Of a stretch of 24,586 nt of DNA, positions 6,181 to 14,817 are shown piece by piece. The notes under the pieces were generated by a model. It made no database searches. It was not told where the DNA came from and saw only the letters and a list, made by a program, of their open reading frames with translations. Numbering within the stretch: position 1 is the first letter of the stretch; each line of letters opens with the position of its first letter. The stretch spans positions 1 to 24,586 of the IMG/VR virus record IMGVR_UViG_3300025108_000371; one strand, 5' to 3'. Made by a program: the position numbers and the translations under genes. This DNA is from a virus.

Positions 6181-6209
6181 AAAAAAAAGAGCGCCGAAGC
6201 GCCCTCTTT
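6181..6209 (-). terminator. Strong intrinsic terminator after the capsid gene
   Basis: On the minus strand AAAGAGGGCGC-TTCG-GCGCTCTTT forms an 11-bp stem (two G-U pairs) capped by a UUCG tetraloop, followed by a run of T (6188-6181). It lies 20 bases past the major capsid stop and ends the packaging/head transcript. Confidence 0.95.
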
Positions 6210-6228
6210 AGTTAGTGTAATTATTAGA

Positions 6229-7422
6229 TTACGCTGTTTCTAGTGCAGCTTTTGCTGTACTAAATGCGCCATTTACATAAGCATTTGGCAAATAGTTAGC
6301 TAAAGCAACTCTTTCAGATACTCTTACTGTAACAAAACCATCTCTCACGTTAGTTCCATCTTCTCTAAAGAACTCTACGTTTAGGTTTTCTCTAATCCAC
6401 ATTTGTGAACCAGCAGCAAAGTTTCCAATCAAGAATGTCCCAGCAGCCATAGCTGTATTTAAGATAACTTTAACACCCATAAACGTAGGTTGTAACCCAG
6501 CATATACTTGGTCTTTGATATAGTTGTTAGTTGTATCTTTTAATAATAATATCTTATGGAAATCAGTTGGATTTAATAAGATACAATCAGCGCTATAGTT
6601 AGCAAGACTTAATTGATTTAAAGCAGCAACGATTACATCAAATTCATTAGCACTTTCTACAGCGTGGTAGAACTTACCATTTGAACTTACATCAAAATCA
6701 GCAGCAGCAGTAATAATACCACTTAGATTTGGAGCAGAACCGTTTCCAGATAAAAGTTGTGCATCTTCTATTTCTAATAATTTTTCTGGCGCTCTTGCAG
6801 ATAAATAAGATGTTAATTGAGGCGTATCAGCTAGCATTTCTTCAGATATTCTAAAGTAAGTACCAATCTTTTGAACTAATGCAGTTGATGCAGTCATATT
6901 AAAATCAGACTGTCCTAATGTTGCTCCCTCAGCAGCTGGTGCAGCGTTGTTAGCATATGCTGATTCTTTTACATATCTTATTACATCACTTACAGTAGAA
7001 CCACCAGAAATTAAACTTCTTACGTGTACTGGTCTAGTAGGATCGAAAAAATATCCTGGTACTCTATCAGCTGGAATTACTTCACCTGTAAAGTCAGCTC
7101 CAGTAGTCATATCAGCTTTAATCTGAAATGATGCACTTCTTGAGTTACCTTTAGTTAATGAGTCAATTGCTCCTTCTGATAAAGCTTTTCCTAAAGCAGA
7201 TTTAAAATCTCTTGGTTGGTTAGCTTCAAATGTTTTTTTGTTAGATACTTCAATAGCATCTAGTCTATCGTTAAACTTAGTAGTCATTTCTGATACTTGG
7301 CTTTTTACGATTTCGTCAGCTTGTACAACAGATGCTTCAACAGCAATGTCTTTAGCTTTTTCAATTTTTGAATCAATAGCAGTATTTAACTGGTCTAATT
7401 GATTTTTTACGTTTTCTTCCAT
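6229..7422 (-). CDS. Major capsid protein, HK97 fold
   Basis: The 397-aa protein starts MEENVKNQLDQLNTAIDSKI. Residues 1-65 are a predicted coiled coil, matching the scaffold-like delta domain cleaved by the prohead protease. The mature part begins near 100 (SFQIKADMTTGADFTGEVIP) and shows the phage_capsid family layout: N-arm and VRSLISGGSTVSDVIRYVKE (about 135-154), AAPAAEGATLGQSDF, VQKIGTYFRISEEMLADTPQL (about 184-204) and LLSGNGSAPNLSGI (about 223-236). The P-domain/A-domain strands end in DGFVTVRVSERVALANYLP. It assembles the icosahedral shell. It lies two bases behind the protease gene and before a strong terminator, consistent with very high expression of a discrete transcript. Confidence 0.95.
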   Translation of the reverse strand: MEENVKNQLDQLNTAIDSKIEKAKDIAVEASVVQADEIVKSQVSEMTTKFNDRLDAIEVSNKKTFEANQPRDFKSALGKALSEGAIDSLTKGNSRSASFQIKADMTTGADFTGEVIPADRVPGYFFDPTRPVHVRSLISGGSTVSDVIRYVKESAYANNAAPAAEGATLGQSDFNMTASTALVQKIGTYFRISEEMLADTPQLTSYLSARAPEKLLEIEDAQLLSGNGSAPNLSGIITAAADFDVSSNGKFYHAVESANEFDVIVAALNQLSLANYSADCILLNPTDFHKILLLKDTTNNYIKDQVYAGLQPTFMGVKVILNTAMAAGTFLIGNFAAGSQMWIRENLNVEFFREDGTNVRDGFVTVRVSERVALANYLPNAYVNGAFSTAKAALETA

Positions 7423-7424
7423 TT

Positions 7425-8114
7425 TTATTTTTTTAAGGAATTAATTAAATAATTGTATATATCCAAATCATTTGACTTAGCTTCAACATTCGGCAAAGTG
7501 ACTTCTTCTGTCGGCTTTGTGAACTCTACAAATAATGATTTCAGTTTAAGTATTTCAGCTTCGATAGCATAACCTAATTCATCGGATATGTTACCTTTTC
7601 TGATTAATTTACTTAGATTGTCATATCTCTTTGATAATTTTTCTAAATCTACATTACCTTTGACATCTAATATTTTTGCTTGGTCATTAGCAGCTAATGT
7701 TACAGCACTAATTTCATATAATTTAACTTCTTTGATTTCTCTATAGTCGCCTTTATTTTCTTTTTGTATTGGCATTATACCTACAGAGTTTTCTGTTATA
7801 ACTCCAGATTTCATTAACTCTACTACATCTTTACCTAATTGTGTTTTTGCTATCTCTGCTACAAATACAAGACCTTTATCATCTTCATACAATTCACGCA
7901 TTTTACCAATCGGCTGATTCATATCGTGCTGATATAAATATTTAACACGTTCTCCGTTTTCTTGTATTGTTTTTGTGTAAGCGCCTTTTACAATGATATC
8001 ACTATCTGAATCTTTGTTTCCAAAGTATGATCCGTAACCTTTTATAATTCCTGCGTTTTCGTCAGCATCTAAAAGCTCTCCAATAGGTGCTTGTTTATAT
8101 AATATAGTATTCAT
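7425..8114 (-). CDS. HK97-family prohead protease
   Basis: The 229-aa protein has the U35-type core: GIIKGYGSYFGNKDSDSDII (22-41), KGAYTKTI, YLYQHDMNQPIGK (59-71, catalytic His63), LVFVAEIAKTQLGKDVVELM, and the nucleophile segment GVITENSVGI (104-113, Ser110). LYEISAVTLAANDQAKI follows. The C-terminal 80 residues are helical and lack the core motifs, which is typical of the self-cleaved region. It processes the capsid delta domain and portal-associated proteins during head maturation. It lies between the MuF-like and capsid genes. Confidence 0.93.
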   Translation of the reverse strand: MNTILYKQAPIGELLDADENAGIIKGYGSYFGNKDSDSDIIVKGAYTKTIQENGERVKYLYQHDMNQPIGKMRELYEDDKGLVFVAEIAKTQLGKDVVELMKSGVITENSVGIMPIQKENKGDYREIKEVKLYEISAVTLAANDQAKILDVKGNVDLEKLSKRYDNLSKLIRKGNISDELGYAIEAEILKLKSLFVEFTKPTEEVTLPNVEAKSNDLDIYNYLINSLKK

Positions 8115-8124
8115 AGAAAAAATT

Positions 8125-8140
8125 TTTGTAAATATACAAA
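8125..8140. repeat. Palindrome TTTGTA-N4-TACAAA before the prohead protease gene
   Basis: A perfect 6-bp inverted repeat with a 4-base centre lies 11 bases upstream of ATG 8114. The flanks (AAATTTTTGTAAATATACAA) closely match the gap before the portal gene. It may be an operator or part of a phage promoter, since on the minus strand the centre reads TATATTTA. Confidence 0.5.
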
Positions 8141-8153
8141 TTTTAAATTTTAG

Positions 8154-8981
8154 CTATGCTAGTTGACCACCCAACCCTAAACCAATATTTTCAATTGTAC
8201 CATCTGCTTCAGCGTTTTCTACTGGAAAAGGCGCAACACTACATCTACAGTTTATGACGTTTTCTGAACTACCTGCTGGGTCACCTGGATAAAGTAATTG
8301 CTCGCCACCTACTAAGAAAGGGTCAGCTTGCATTACTATTTGTCCATCAGCCTCAGCGTGTGCATCTCTTGTTCTATCATCAAAGCTAGCTATCCATTCT
8401 TTTTTAAGTTGTGATGCAGGGAATATAGATTGTGCGCTTTGCATAGTAGCGTAGTTAGCTATGTTTGTGCCTTCAGTTCTAATTAATCTGACAGCTTGCA
8501 TTAATGAGTATTGTCCAAATTTATTATTTAATATTCTTGCTTGTTGTGCAACTCCCATCATCATAAATTCAGGGTCTGACATCAATCTTTGTGTAAGTGT
8601 TATTAATGTTTGTTTAGCTGTGTTAGAAACTAGTGTTACTCTTTGTGCTGCTATTACTGAACCAAAGTAAGCAAATCGTTCCATCCAGAATGATTCATAT
8701 TGTTTTGGGTTTACACCTTTTGATATATACTTATCAAAATGTCTTGCATACCATTTAGCAAATTGCATTCCTATATCTTCATATAAATCTCTATATAGTT
8801 TAGACAATGTAGTTACGTTAAATAAAATATCAAAATTAGTTTGATTCATAGATAAAAAAGAATCAACACCTTTTTTGTATTCTGTTTTATAGAATTTTTT
8901 TACTTTAGGAATATTACGTCTTTCTGCAATGCCCATTTGTTTTTCAAATGCACGTTGCCAATTATCTCTTTTGTTAAGCAT
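8154..8981 (-). CDS. Minor head protein, Mu F / SPP1 gp7-like
   Basis: The 275-aa protein is largely helical for its first 160 residues, with the family's C-terminal domain afterward: LIRTEGTNIANYATMQSA (about 165-182), KKEWIASFDDRTRDAHAEAD (about 193-212), VGGEQLLYPGDPAGSSENVI (about 224-243) and NCRCSVAPF (about 244-252). The 'W....D.RTRd.HaeadGq' and 'NCRC' motifs define this head-morphogenesis family. A few copies are normally carried in the head near the portal, and some are ejected with DNA. It is placed canonically between portal and protease. No toxin domain is fused at the C-terminus; the protein ends shortly after the core. Confidence 0.9.
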   Translation of the reverse strand: MLNKRDNWQRAFEKQMGIAERRNIPKVKKFYKTEYKKGVDSFLSMNQTNFDILFNVTTLSKLYRDLYEDIGMQFAKWYARHFDKYISKGVNPKQYESFWMERFAYFGSVIAAQRVTLVSNTAKQTLITLTQRLMSDPEFMMMGVAQQARILNNKFGQYSLMQAVRLIRTEGTNIANYATMQSAQSIFPASQLKKEWIASFDDRTRDAHAEADGQIVMQADPFLVGGEQLLYPGDPAGSSENVINCRCSVAPFPVENAEADGTIENIGLGLGGQLA

Positions 8982-8982
8982 A

Positions 8983-10731
8983 TTATGATTCTAACTTGTC
9001 AAGAAATTTATTTACCCAAGTTCTCATTGATTCACCACCCCAAAGATTATAAGCTACATAGCCTTTATCTTTATATGGTTCACCTTTAAATTCATCTGAT
9101 ATCTTTGAGTTATCTTTATGTCTTGCTAAAAATGATTTGACTCTTTTCAAAGTTGACAAGCTTAATGCAGTTCTACTAGCTAATTGTGAGGCACGTCTCC
9201 AACCTATATCAGTTCCGCCTTGTACAACATCACGACCATATTTTTCTCTAAATTCTAACATACGCTTTGCGTTATTAGTAGCACTCTGTGGATAGTTGTC
9301 GTAAGTTTGCTTAGACTCTATTTCAGTTTTTTTTTCCTTTAAAAACTTAGATACATCTATATCTACAGATTCTCTTACATTTTCCTCAACAGGAATATCT
9401 ATATTTTCTGCATTTACTGGCAATAAGTTTGCTGGTATGTAATAATCATTCAACGCTTCATTTTCTTCATCTTCGCCATAATTCATTACAGCACGTTTTT
9501 CATTTGGTGTTATCCACCAAGCTTTTGATAGTTGGTCAACTACTTTATCACTTTCTTCTTGTAGTTCAGGTATGCAAGTGAAATCAAAGTCAAATTTGTA
9601 TTTGTCTCCGTACTGTGGACATAGCCATCTATTTATCTCATCTCTAATTTTAACTAACTCAGGAATAACAGCATTTTGATACAATGCTTTTTTAGCTTCC
9701 TTCATATTGTTATATGTATTAGAATCTGTATTATTTAACAATTGCACAGGCACGTTGTAGATATTACATAAATCTTTTACAGATGCGTTGTATTGTTCTA
9801 TCAAAGAAACATCAGCAGCATTTAAACCAAAGTTAACCCAAGATAATTTTTTAGGTGTTATTAAAACCTCACCAGCGTTATTAGAACCAGTAAACTGATT
9901 TTTAAACTTATCTTTTAATTGTTGTGCTTGTACTTCGTTTAAGTCACCTTCTTCAGACATTAAAACACCACGTGCTGTTTGATTCTGTAAATATTTAACA
10001 CCTGTTTGTATTGCTTCGTTATTTGTTGTTAACGCTCTTAGACCTGCACGTAATGGCGATTGACCATATAAATGTGAACCAGTACCATCATAGTAAGGGT
10101 TGAAATCTTTTATGTGACATATATCACTGGCATCCATTTCATATGTGCCGTTGTATTGTATTTTGTATTTTGCAACAGGATTCATTAAACCACCACTTAC
10201 TATTTCCATAATTTGTGAAGGCATCACATATAACTCTGTATATTTATTAGCATTGTTGCCTGTTTCTGGTGCTAAACCATAAATGTATCTGTTACCTGTT
10301 AATTTACCAAAAGCAATTAATTCTGTTATAAAACTATTATAAGATTGCGCTGGATTAGGTCTTTCTAACAACATATGTAGTTCAGTATCGTGCAATTCTA
10401 TCATTGACTTATTTTTAAGCATCATTGCTTTTTGCATTGTTGTAGAATCAATAGTACCGCTTGTTAACGATTTGTATCTTTTATAATCATTTACATTATC
10501 TACTTCATATATCTGAAATGGTATTGTCGTTGCAGCCTTTGTTATAATATTAACTAATGAATAAACTGTTGCGTTTTTTCTGTAACCCTCATTAATATAA
10601 GAATCGTCATTTTCAGGATTCCAAATTATAGATTCACCAAGCCAATTATATATAGCTCTGTTATAGCCTTTAGCAGTATTTTGTGAATTTTTATTAATTA
10701 TGGATTTGAAGCGGTCAAAAAGTGAAGCCAT
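8983..10731 (-). CDS. Portal protein (HK97 type) with an extra C-terminal domain
   Basis: The 582-aa protein starts MASLFDRFKSIINKNSQNTA. The portal core covers about 25-440: VYSLVNIITKAATTIPFQIY, LLERPNPAQSYNSFITELIAF, GNRYIYGLAPE, ASDICHIKDFNPYYDGTGSH, GQSPLRAGLRAL, and SVKDLCNIYNVPVQLLNNTDSNTYNNMKEA. It forms the dodecameric DNA gate. Beyond the core there is an acidic/lysine linker (about 440-475) and then a compact domain to the end with YPQSATNNAKRMLEFREKYG, GGTDIGWRRASQLASR, LSLSTLKRVKSFLARH, and DKGYVAYNLWGGES...WVNKFL. I know this domain pattern from other phage head proteins, but without an assigned function. It makes the protein over 100 residues longer than a minimal HK97 portal. 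Confidence 0.92.
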   Translation of the reverse strand: MASLFDRFKSIINKNSQNTAKGYNRAIYNWLGESIIWNPENDDSYINEGYRKNATVYSLVNIITKAATTIPFQIYEVDNVNDYKRYKSLTSGTIDSTTMQKAMMLKNKSMIELHDTELHMLLERPNPAQSYNSFITELIAFGKLTGNRYIYGLAPETGNNANKYTELYVMPSQIMEIVSGGLMNPVAKYKIQYNGTYEMDASDICHIKDFNPYYDGTGSHLYGQSPLRAGLRALTTNNEAIQTGVKYLQNQTARGVLMSEEGDLNEVQAQQLKDKFKNQFTGSNNAGEVLITPKKLSWVNFGLNAADVSLIEQYNASVKDLCNIYNVPVQLLNNTDSNTYNNMKEAKKALYQNAVIPELVKIRDEINRWLCPQYGDKYKFDFDFTCIPELQEESDKVVDQLSKAWWITPNEKRAVMNYGEDEENEALNDYYIPANLLPVNAENIDIPVEENVRESVDIDVSKFLKEKKTEIESKQTYDNYPQSATNNAKRMLEFREKYGRDVVQGGTDIGWRRASQLASRTALSLSTLKRVKSFLARHKDNSKISDEFKGEPYKDKGYVAYNLWGGESMRTWVNKFLDKLES

Positions 10732-10753
10732 ATTTTTTTGCTTATAATAAATT

Positions 10754-10771
10754 TTTTGTAAAAATACAAAA
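10754..10771. repeat. Palindrome TTTTGTA-N4-TACAAAA before the portal gene
   Basis: A perfect 7-bp inverted repeat with a 4-base centre lies 23 bases upstream of ATG 10731, in the 51-base gap after TerL. Its flanks are shared with 8121-8145. On the minus strand the centre reads TATTTTTA, and a TTG lies 21 bases upstream, so it could be a promoter for the head operon. Confidence 0.5.
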
Positions 10772-10782
10772 TTTAAAAGTAT

Positions 10783-12141
10783 TTATACAATAAAGAAATT
10801 TTTTAGTAAATTGCGCTCTATTGCATAAGATGTAACATCAATATGTTCATCGTGTTTTGCATTAGGAAATGTGCTAACTTGTTGTAAATAACCATCATTC
10901 CAATAGTCTTTAATTAAATAAACTCGACCACCCTCAATAAATGGTGATGAGGCTCTAGCTCTTTCTATTTTACTGTATTTTACAAAGTCTGTTTTTAATT
11001 CTGATACGTTATAGTTTGTTTCTCGCCTTAACAACTGCACTAATGATTTACCAGATGCTTTAGGCTCTACTAATATTTGGCTAATATTAACACCACAATT
11101 TTTTATAAAACTACTTATAAAAGTTTTCAGCTCTGGCATTTCTAAGTATTTATCTATGCTTTTAAGTATATATAAATTATCGCCACTCTTACCACTAATT
11201 TGTATTCCTGTTGGATCGTTCTTTGTATCTTTTGTATAAGCACCATCAACAAACATCTCCCAATTAATATTATTAGGCACTTCAGCTTTATTAATTATAT
11301 TGAACCAATCAATTCGCCATTCACCACCCTCTAATGGCGCAGGTTCTTGTAAATACTGACCACTAAAAGTATATCTATCTGCTTGTCTTATTGCTTCAAG
11401 TTCTTCAAAAGAATGTTTACTGTTCCATAATGGCACATTGTTTTCTTGTATTGCTGATAATTTTAAATGATGCCACTCCTCACCACTATTACCATCTAAA
11501 AGATAACCGCTTAAATCCTCCTCGTGTAATCGTTGCATTATGACTATTATAGGCACATCTCTATCATTTACCCTAGACCTGATAGTGGTATTGTATCTGT
11601 TATTTATAAAAGACCTTCTTACATCGGACGTTGCATCATCTGGTTTTAGAGGGTCATCAATTATTATAGCGCCACCACTACCAGCACCAAATCCTGTTAT
11701 TGCACCACCACTAGCAGTAGCATATACACCACCTCCTTGTGTAGTGTACCATTTCTTTTGTGATTGACTATCTTTTTTAAGTGTAATATCCCAAACACGC
11801 TGAAACGCATCTGATTGTATATATTCTCTAGTTTGTGAACTATTATCTAATGCTAATGCATCTGAGTATGATAAGTGTATAAATTTTGCATATGGATTCT
11901 TTGATAAGACCCAACATATATACATTTTTACAGCTATTTCTGTTTTACCATAACGTGGAGGTATATTTATAATTAGACGTTTTATATCGCCATCATAAAC
12001 ACTTTGTAAAGTATTAGCTAATGTTTTGTGAAATTCTGCTACTTCAAACTTATTACCAGTATTTTCTTTAAATATATATCTAGTAAAAAAAAGTAATGAA
12101 TCCTCACACTTTTCTTTTATTATTCCATTAATATTCGTCAT
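10783..12141 (-). CDS. terL: Terminase large subunit (TerL)
   Basis: The 452-aa protein has the packaging ATPase Walker A-like loop NIPPRYGKTEIA (59-70), the segment FIHLSYSDALALDNS, the GGG/GAGSGG region GGAITGFGAGSGGAIIIDDP (about 147-166, containing Walker B IIIDD), and the coupling motif IIVIMQRLHEEDLSGYLL. The C-terminal RNase H-like nuclease domain begins near 300 with FVDGAYTKDTKNDPTGI, continues with ILVEPKASGKSLVQLLRR and ends with HDEHIDVTSYAI, giving the acidic triad. It translocates and cuts phage DNA at the portal. It overlaps TerS by 14 bases. The Terminase_6-like family fits best. The packaging strategy cannot be read from this alone. Confidence 0.95.
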   Translation of the reverse strand: MTNINGIIKEKCEDSLLFFTRYIFKENTGNKFEVAEFHKTLANTLQSVYDGDIKRLIINIPPRYGKTEIAVKMYICWVLSKNPYAKFIHLSYSDALALDNSSQTREYIQSDAFQRVWDITLKKDSQSQKKWYTTQGGGVYATASGGAITGFGAGSGGAIIIDDPLKPDDATSDVRRSFINNRYNTTIRSRVNDRDVPIIVIMQRLHEEDLSGYLLDGNSGEEWHHLKLSAIQENNVPLWNSKHSFEELEAIRQADRYTFSGQYLQEPAPLEGGEWRIDWFNIINKAEVPNNINWEMFVDGAYTKDTKNDPTGIQISGKSGDNLYILKSIDKYLEMPELKTFISSFIKNCGVNISQILVEPKASGKSLVQLLRRETNYNVSELKTDFVKYSKIERARASSPFIEGGRVYLIKDYWNDGYLQQVSTFPNAKHDEHIDVTSYAIERNLLKNFFIV

Positions 12142-12505
12142 TCAAAATATCGTCAATTTTCTTTTGTCCTTCAGGCGATATTTTTGTTGTATTAATGTCA
12201 GCTTCCATTTTAATGTTTTGACGTTCTATATATCCCCTTTTGCGACCTCTTGTTTTAAGTAAAAATATTGTAGCAGTTGTATTACCTTCTTCTATTTGTT
12301 GATGCAGATTAGTTTCTGCAAAATCTAATATTAAATCCTCTAATGCTTCTACTTTGTCTTTATACTCTGGGTCTGTTTTTAACCATTCATAATGAGTAGT
12401 TCTATTTATACCAGCCATCTTAGCAGCTGTAGTAACTATACCCATACATTTCTCCAGTGCTTTTATCATTGCTTTTTTAAGCGTTGGATTTTGTCTCTTA
12501 GCCAT
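12128..12505 (-). CDS. Terminase small subunit
   Basis: The 125-aa basic protein contains an N-terminal helix-turn-helix: LKKAMIKALEKCMGIVTTAAKMAGINRTTHYEWLKTDPEY (about 9-48). The 'AGI.R.t.Y.W...D..f' pattern is typical of small terminases. A helical oligomerisation segment follows (KVEALEDLILDFAETNLHQQIEEGNTTATIFLLKTRG, about 51-87), and the tail is charged. It recognises the packaging start site and feeds DNA to TerL, whose gene overlaps it by 14 bases. Family assignment rests on the HTH and position. Confidence 0.88.
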   Translation of the reverse strand: MAKRQNPTLKKAMIKALEKCMGIVTTAAKMAGINRTTHYEWLKTDPEYKDKVEALEDLILDFAETNLHQQIEEGNTTATIFLLKTRGRKRGYIERQNIKMEADINTTKISPEGQKKIDDILNDEY

Positions 12506-12507
12506 TG

Positions 12508-12708
12508 TTAATTATTTTGGTCATAAAGATACAAATATAATTCCCATATTTTAAAATCTAATTGTTTCTTGGTGTAAGTACTAGGTGAAATAAAGGTTTT
12601 ACCATTGTTATTTATTTCTACTTTTGTGCCTATTGTAGTAGGATATGCACTAACATAAATGTTATTATTTATACACCATTGCATTGCTTTATAATGTTTT
12701 TTTGTCAT
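12508..12708 (-). CDS. Hypothetical protein (66 aa)
   Basis: ATG 12708 overlaps the stop of the primase-helicase gene in a TAATG. The protein starts MTKKHYKAMQWCINNNIYVS and contains a probable strand pair (GTKVEINNNGKTFISPSTYT) and a C-terminal amphipathic, aromatic-rich helix (KKQLDFKIWELYLYLYDQNN). No family recognised. It bridges the replication genes and the terminase pair. Its transcript may include a late start just downstream, because a TATCTTTA sequence occurs inside its 3' end (about 12528-12535, minus). Confidence 0.6.
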   Translation of the reverse strand: MTKKHYKAMQWCINNNIYVSAYPTTIGTKVEINNNGKTFISPSTYTKKQLDFKIWELYLYLYDQNN

Positions 12709-14387
12709 TAAAAAGGTATATTATCTTTAATTACTTCAAATTTTTTCTTAGCTAATTCTAAGTGCTTATAAACACCACCAGAATTAAAATCAGGTGCTAT
12801 CTCAAACTCACCTAATTGCCCATTTTCTTTACGTTTTACTTTCTCTACATACATCTTGACTAAGTCACTTTTGTATTTAGATTTTTGACCAATACATCTA
12901 TAAACAATTAATCCGTTGTATGCTTTATTAAAAAAATCTGCACTACCAGATATATCGTATAAAGTTGGTTTTTTGTATGTGCCTTCTATAGTTTCTATTT
13001 TTCTAGGATGTGCCACTAAAAATAAATGAGTTTTAGTTTGTTGACAAAACTGTGTTATTTCGCTTAATAATTTACCTACATAAGAGTGGTCACGTTGTGC
13101 TGAGTGGTCTAACATATTGTAAGGGTCTATAACACAAATGTTTATACCTTTTTGAAATACTAACTCTTTAAATGCATTAAGAATACCTTTTAGAGTTAAA
13201 TTTTCTAAATCTATTTTTATCCAGTTAAAGTGTTCTTCTATAAAATCTTTAGTATTATTAAGCTCATCGGTATTACAATTTGTTTTATTTAGTTTATTTG
13301 CTATTCTTTTTATATGCCCTTCATATGGGAATGATTCAGGTGAAAACATTGCACATCTAAAACCATATTGTGTAGCTAGATTACAACAGATTTGGTCTAC
13401 AACATCACTTTTACCACTATTAGGAATACCAGTTACAACTGTCCATTCTCCAAATGCTAATTTCCAGTATTCATCAGATTGTCCCATACCTATAGAATAA
13501 TTTTTTATACCCTTTTCACTATAGTTTAAAACATTTTGCCATATGTCGTTTATATTTAAAACACCCTCTAGTGGGAAGTTTTTAGCGTTTTTAACAACAC
13601 TTCTTAACGCTTCAGTACCTTTTGCTAGTAAAACATCATTAGCATCTTTAAACTCACCAAAATCAACGTATTTGCATTTATAAAAACCAAACCTTCTAGC
13701 TAATTCATTTCTAAGCATAAGACCTGCTTCATCATTATCTGTACATATAATTATAGATTTTTTGTTTTTAAAATACTTATAGCAGTTGTCTAAATATTCT
13801 AATTTTTGATTGCCTTTACTTGCACCATTTGGTACACTACAAACAGAATAAATGCCAGACTCGTGCATACTAAGTGCGTCCATTTCACCTTCTACTATAT
13901 AAACTGAATCAGTATTTTTTATATTATCAAGACCATAAAATATTAGTTCAGCTCCTGATACCATTTTAAAGTTTTTTTCAGAATCTCTGTATTTAACATT
14001 GACTAATTTATTTTCTCTATAGTAATTGAAATTTACAACTCTACGTTTTTTCTGTACTTGTGGCATATATTCTAAAGATTCGCCTACTTTCCAATGTACA
14101 AGAGTTGGCTCTGATATTTTTCTAGTAGCAAACCATTTTAAAACACGATCTGTTACCTCTGCATTTTGTTTTACAGGTACTATATACTCTGGTTTAGATT
14201 TAAATTTGACATTACCAGAATAGCCACAATTATGGCAATTATATAAACCCTCATCTATATTTACTGATAGTGGTGTATCTTTTTTGTTTTTTCTAGTGTG
14301 TGAACATTCTGGGCATTTTACTTTACATATGCCACTTGTTTTCTTCAGTATTATTCCTAATTCTGATAAATCATTATAATAAGACAT
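12708..14387 (-). CDS. DNA primase-helicase (T7 gp4 / Twinkle-like)
   Basis: The 559-aa fusion has three parts. A zinc ribbon (CPEC 25-28, CHNC 51-54) for template recognition comes first. A TOPRIM primase core follows, with VYIVEGEMDALS (162-173, Glu166) and IIICTDNDEAG (212-222, Asp217/Asp219). A RecA-type DnaB helicase domain begins near 285, with Walker A GIPNSGKSD (320-328), Walker B INICVIDPYNML (about 419-430), and LFLVAHPRK and SADFFNKAYNGLIVYR downstream. It primes and unwinds the replication fork as a hexameric ring. It lies downstream of the initiator and a PD-(D/E)XK gene, and no polymerase follows, so it probably works with the host replisome. Confidence 0.93.
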   Translation of the reverse strand: MSYYNDLSELGIILKKTSGICKVKCPECSHTRKNKKDTPLSVNIDEGLYNCHNCGYSGNVKFKSKPEYIVPVKQNAEVTDRVLKWFATRKISEPTLVHWKVGESLEYMPQVQKKRRVVNFNYYRENKLVNVKYRDSEKNFKMVSGAELIFYGLDNIKNTDSVYIVEGEMDALSMHESGIYSVCSVPNGASKGNQKLEYLDNCYKYFKNKKSIIICTDNDEAGLMLRNELARRFGFYKCKYVDFGEFKDANDVLLAKGTEALRSVVKNAKNFPLEGVLNINDIWQNVLNYSEKGIKNYSIGMGQSDEYWKLAFGEWTVVTGIPNSGKSDVVDQICCNLATQYGFRCAMFSPESFPYEGHIKRIANKLNKTNCNTDELNNTKDFIEEHFNWIKIDLENLTLKGILNAFKELVFQKGINICVIDPYNMLDHSAQRDHSYVGKLLSEITQFCQQTKTHLFLVAHPRKIETIEGTYKKPTLYDISGSADFFNKAYNGLIVYRCIGQKSKYKSDLVKMYVEKVKRKENGQLGEFEIAPDFNSGGVYKHLELAKKKFEVIKDNIPF

Positions 14388-14391
14388 TGTT

Positions 14392-14817
14392 TCATTGTTT
14401 AAAAAATTTGTAATTGTATTTCATTGCGTCGTGATGTAAAAGTAAAATTATTTTTTTAATTTTTGTTACTTTTCTATCGGTTATTGTTTTTACTGGACAT
14501 TCTATTGACTTAGTTAATGTTATATCTACATTGTCTAAATCATATATAAAACACCCTTTGTTATCTACTACAGCATAATATTTCTTTTTGTAGTTTTTAT
14601 TGTTTATTAAATTGTTGTATTTTTTTTCTTCTAACATTTTATTTAAGTAGTATTGATTTCTAAATTTCATTTCTACTATGCAACTATCATTATTCTTATC
14701 AAAACCTTTTGCATCAAAAAAACTATATTCATCGCTGTCCCATTCTAAGTCCCAACCGCTTTGATTTAAAAGAAAAACTAATTGTCTTTCAAGTTCAAAA
14801 ATATCTTTAAATGTCAT
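14392..14817 (-). CDS. Putative PD-(D/E)XK nuclease-like protein
   Basis: The 141-aa protein starts MTFKDIFELERQLVFLLNQS with a predicted helix. It then has a nuclease-like core: YSFFDAKGFDKNNDSCIVEMKFRNQY (31-56), where Asp35 and Glu49-Met-Lys51 fit the D...ExK active site. A helix and a strand follow (KKYYAVVDNKGCFIYDL). The C-terminal third is lysine-rich. Overlap by 11 bases with the initiator gene and a four-base gap to the primase-helicase suggest a role in replication or recombination, perhaps a flap/Holliday-type nuclease. This is inferred from a short motif, so a non-catalytic homologue is possible. Confidence 0.6.
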   Translation of the reverse strand: MTFKDIFELERQLVFLLNQSGWDLEWDSDEYSFFDAKGFDKNNDSCIVEMKFRNQYYLNKMLEEKKYNNLINNKNYKKKYYAVVDNKGCFIYDLDNVDITLTKSIECPVKTITDRKVTKIKKIILLLHHDAMKYNYKFFKQ

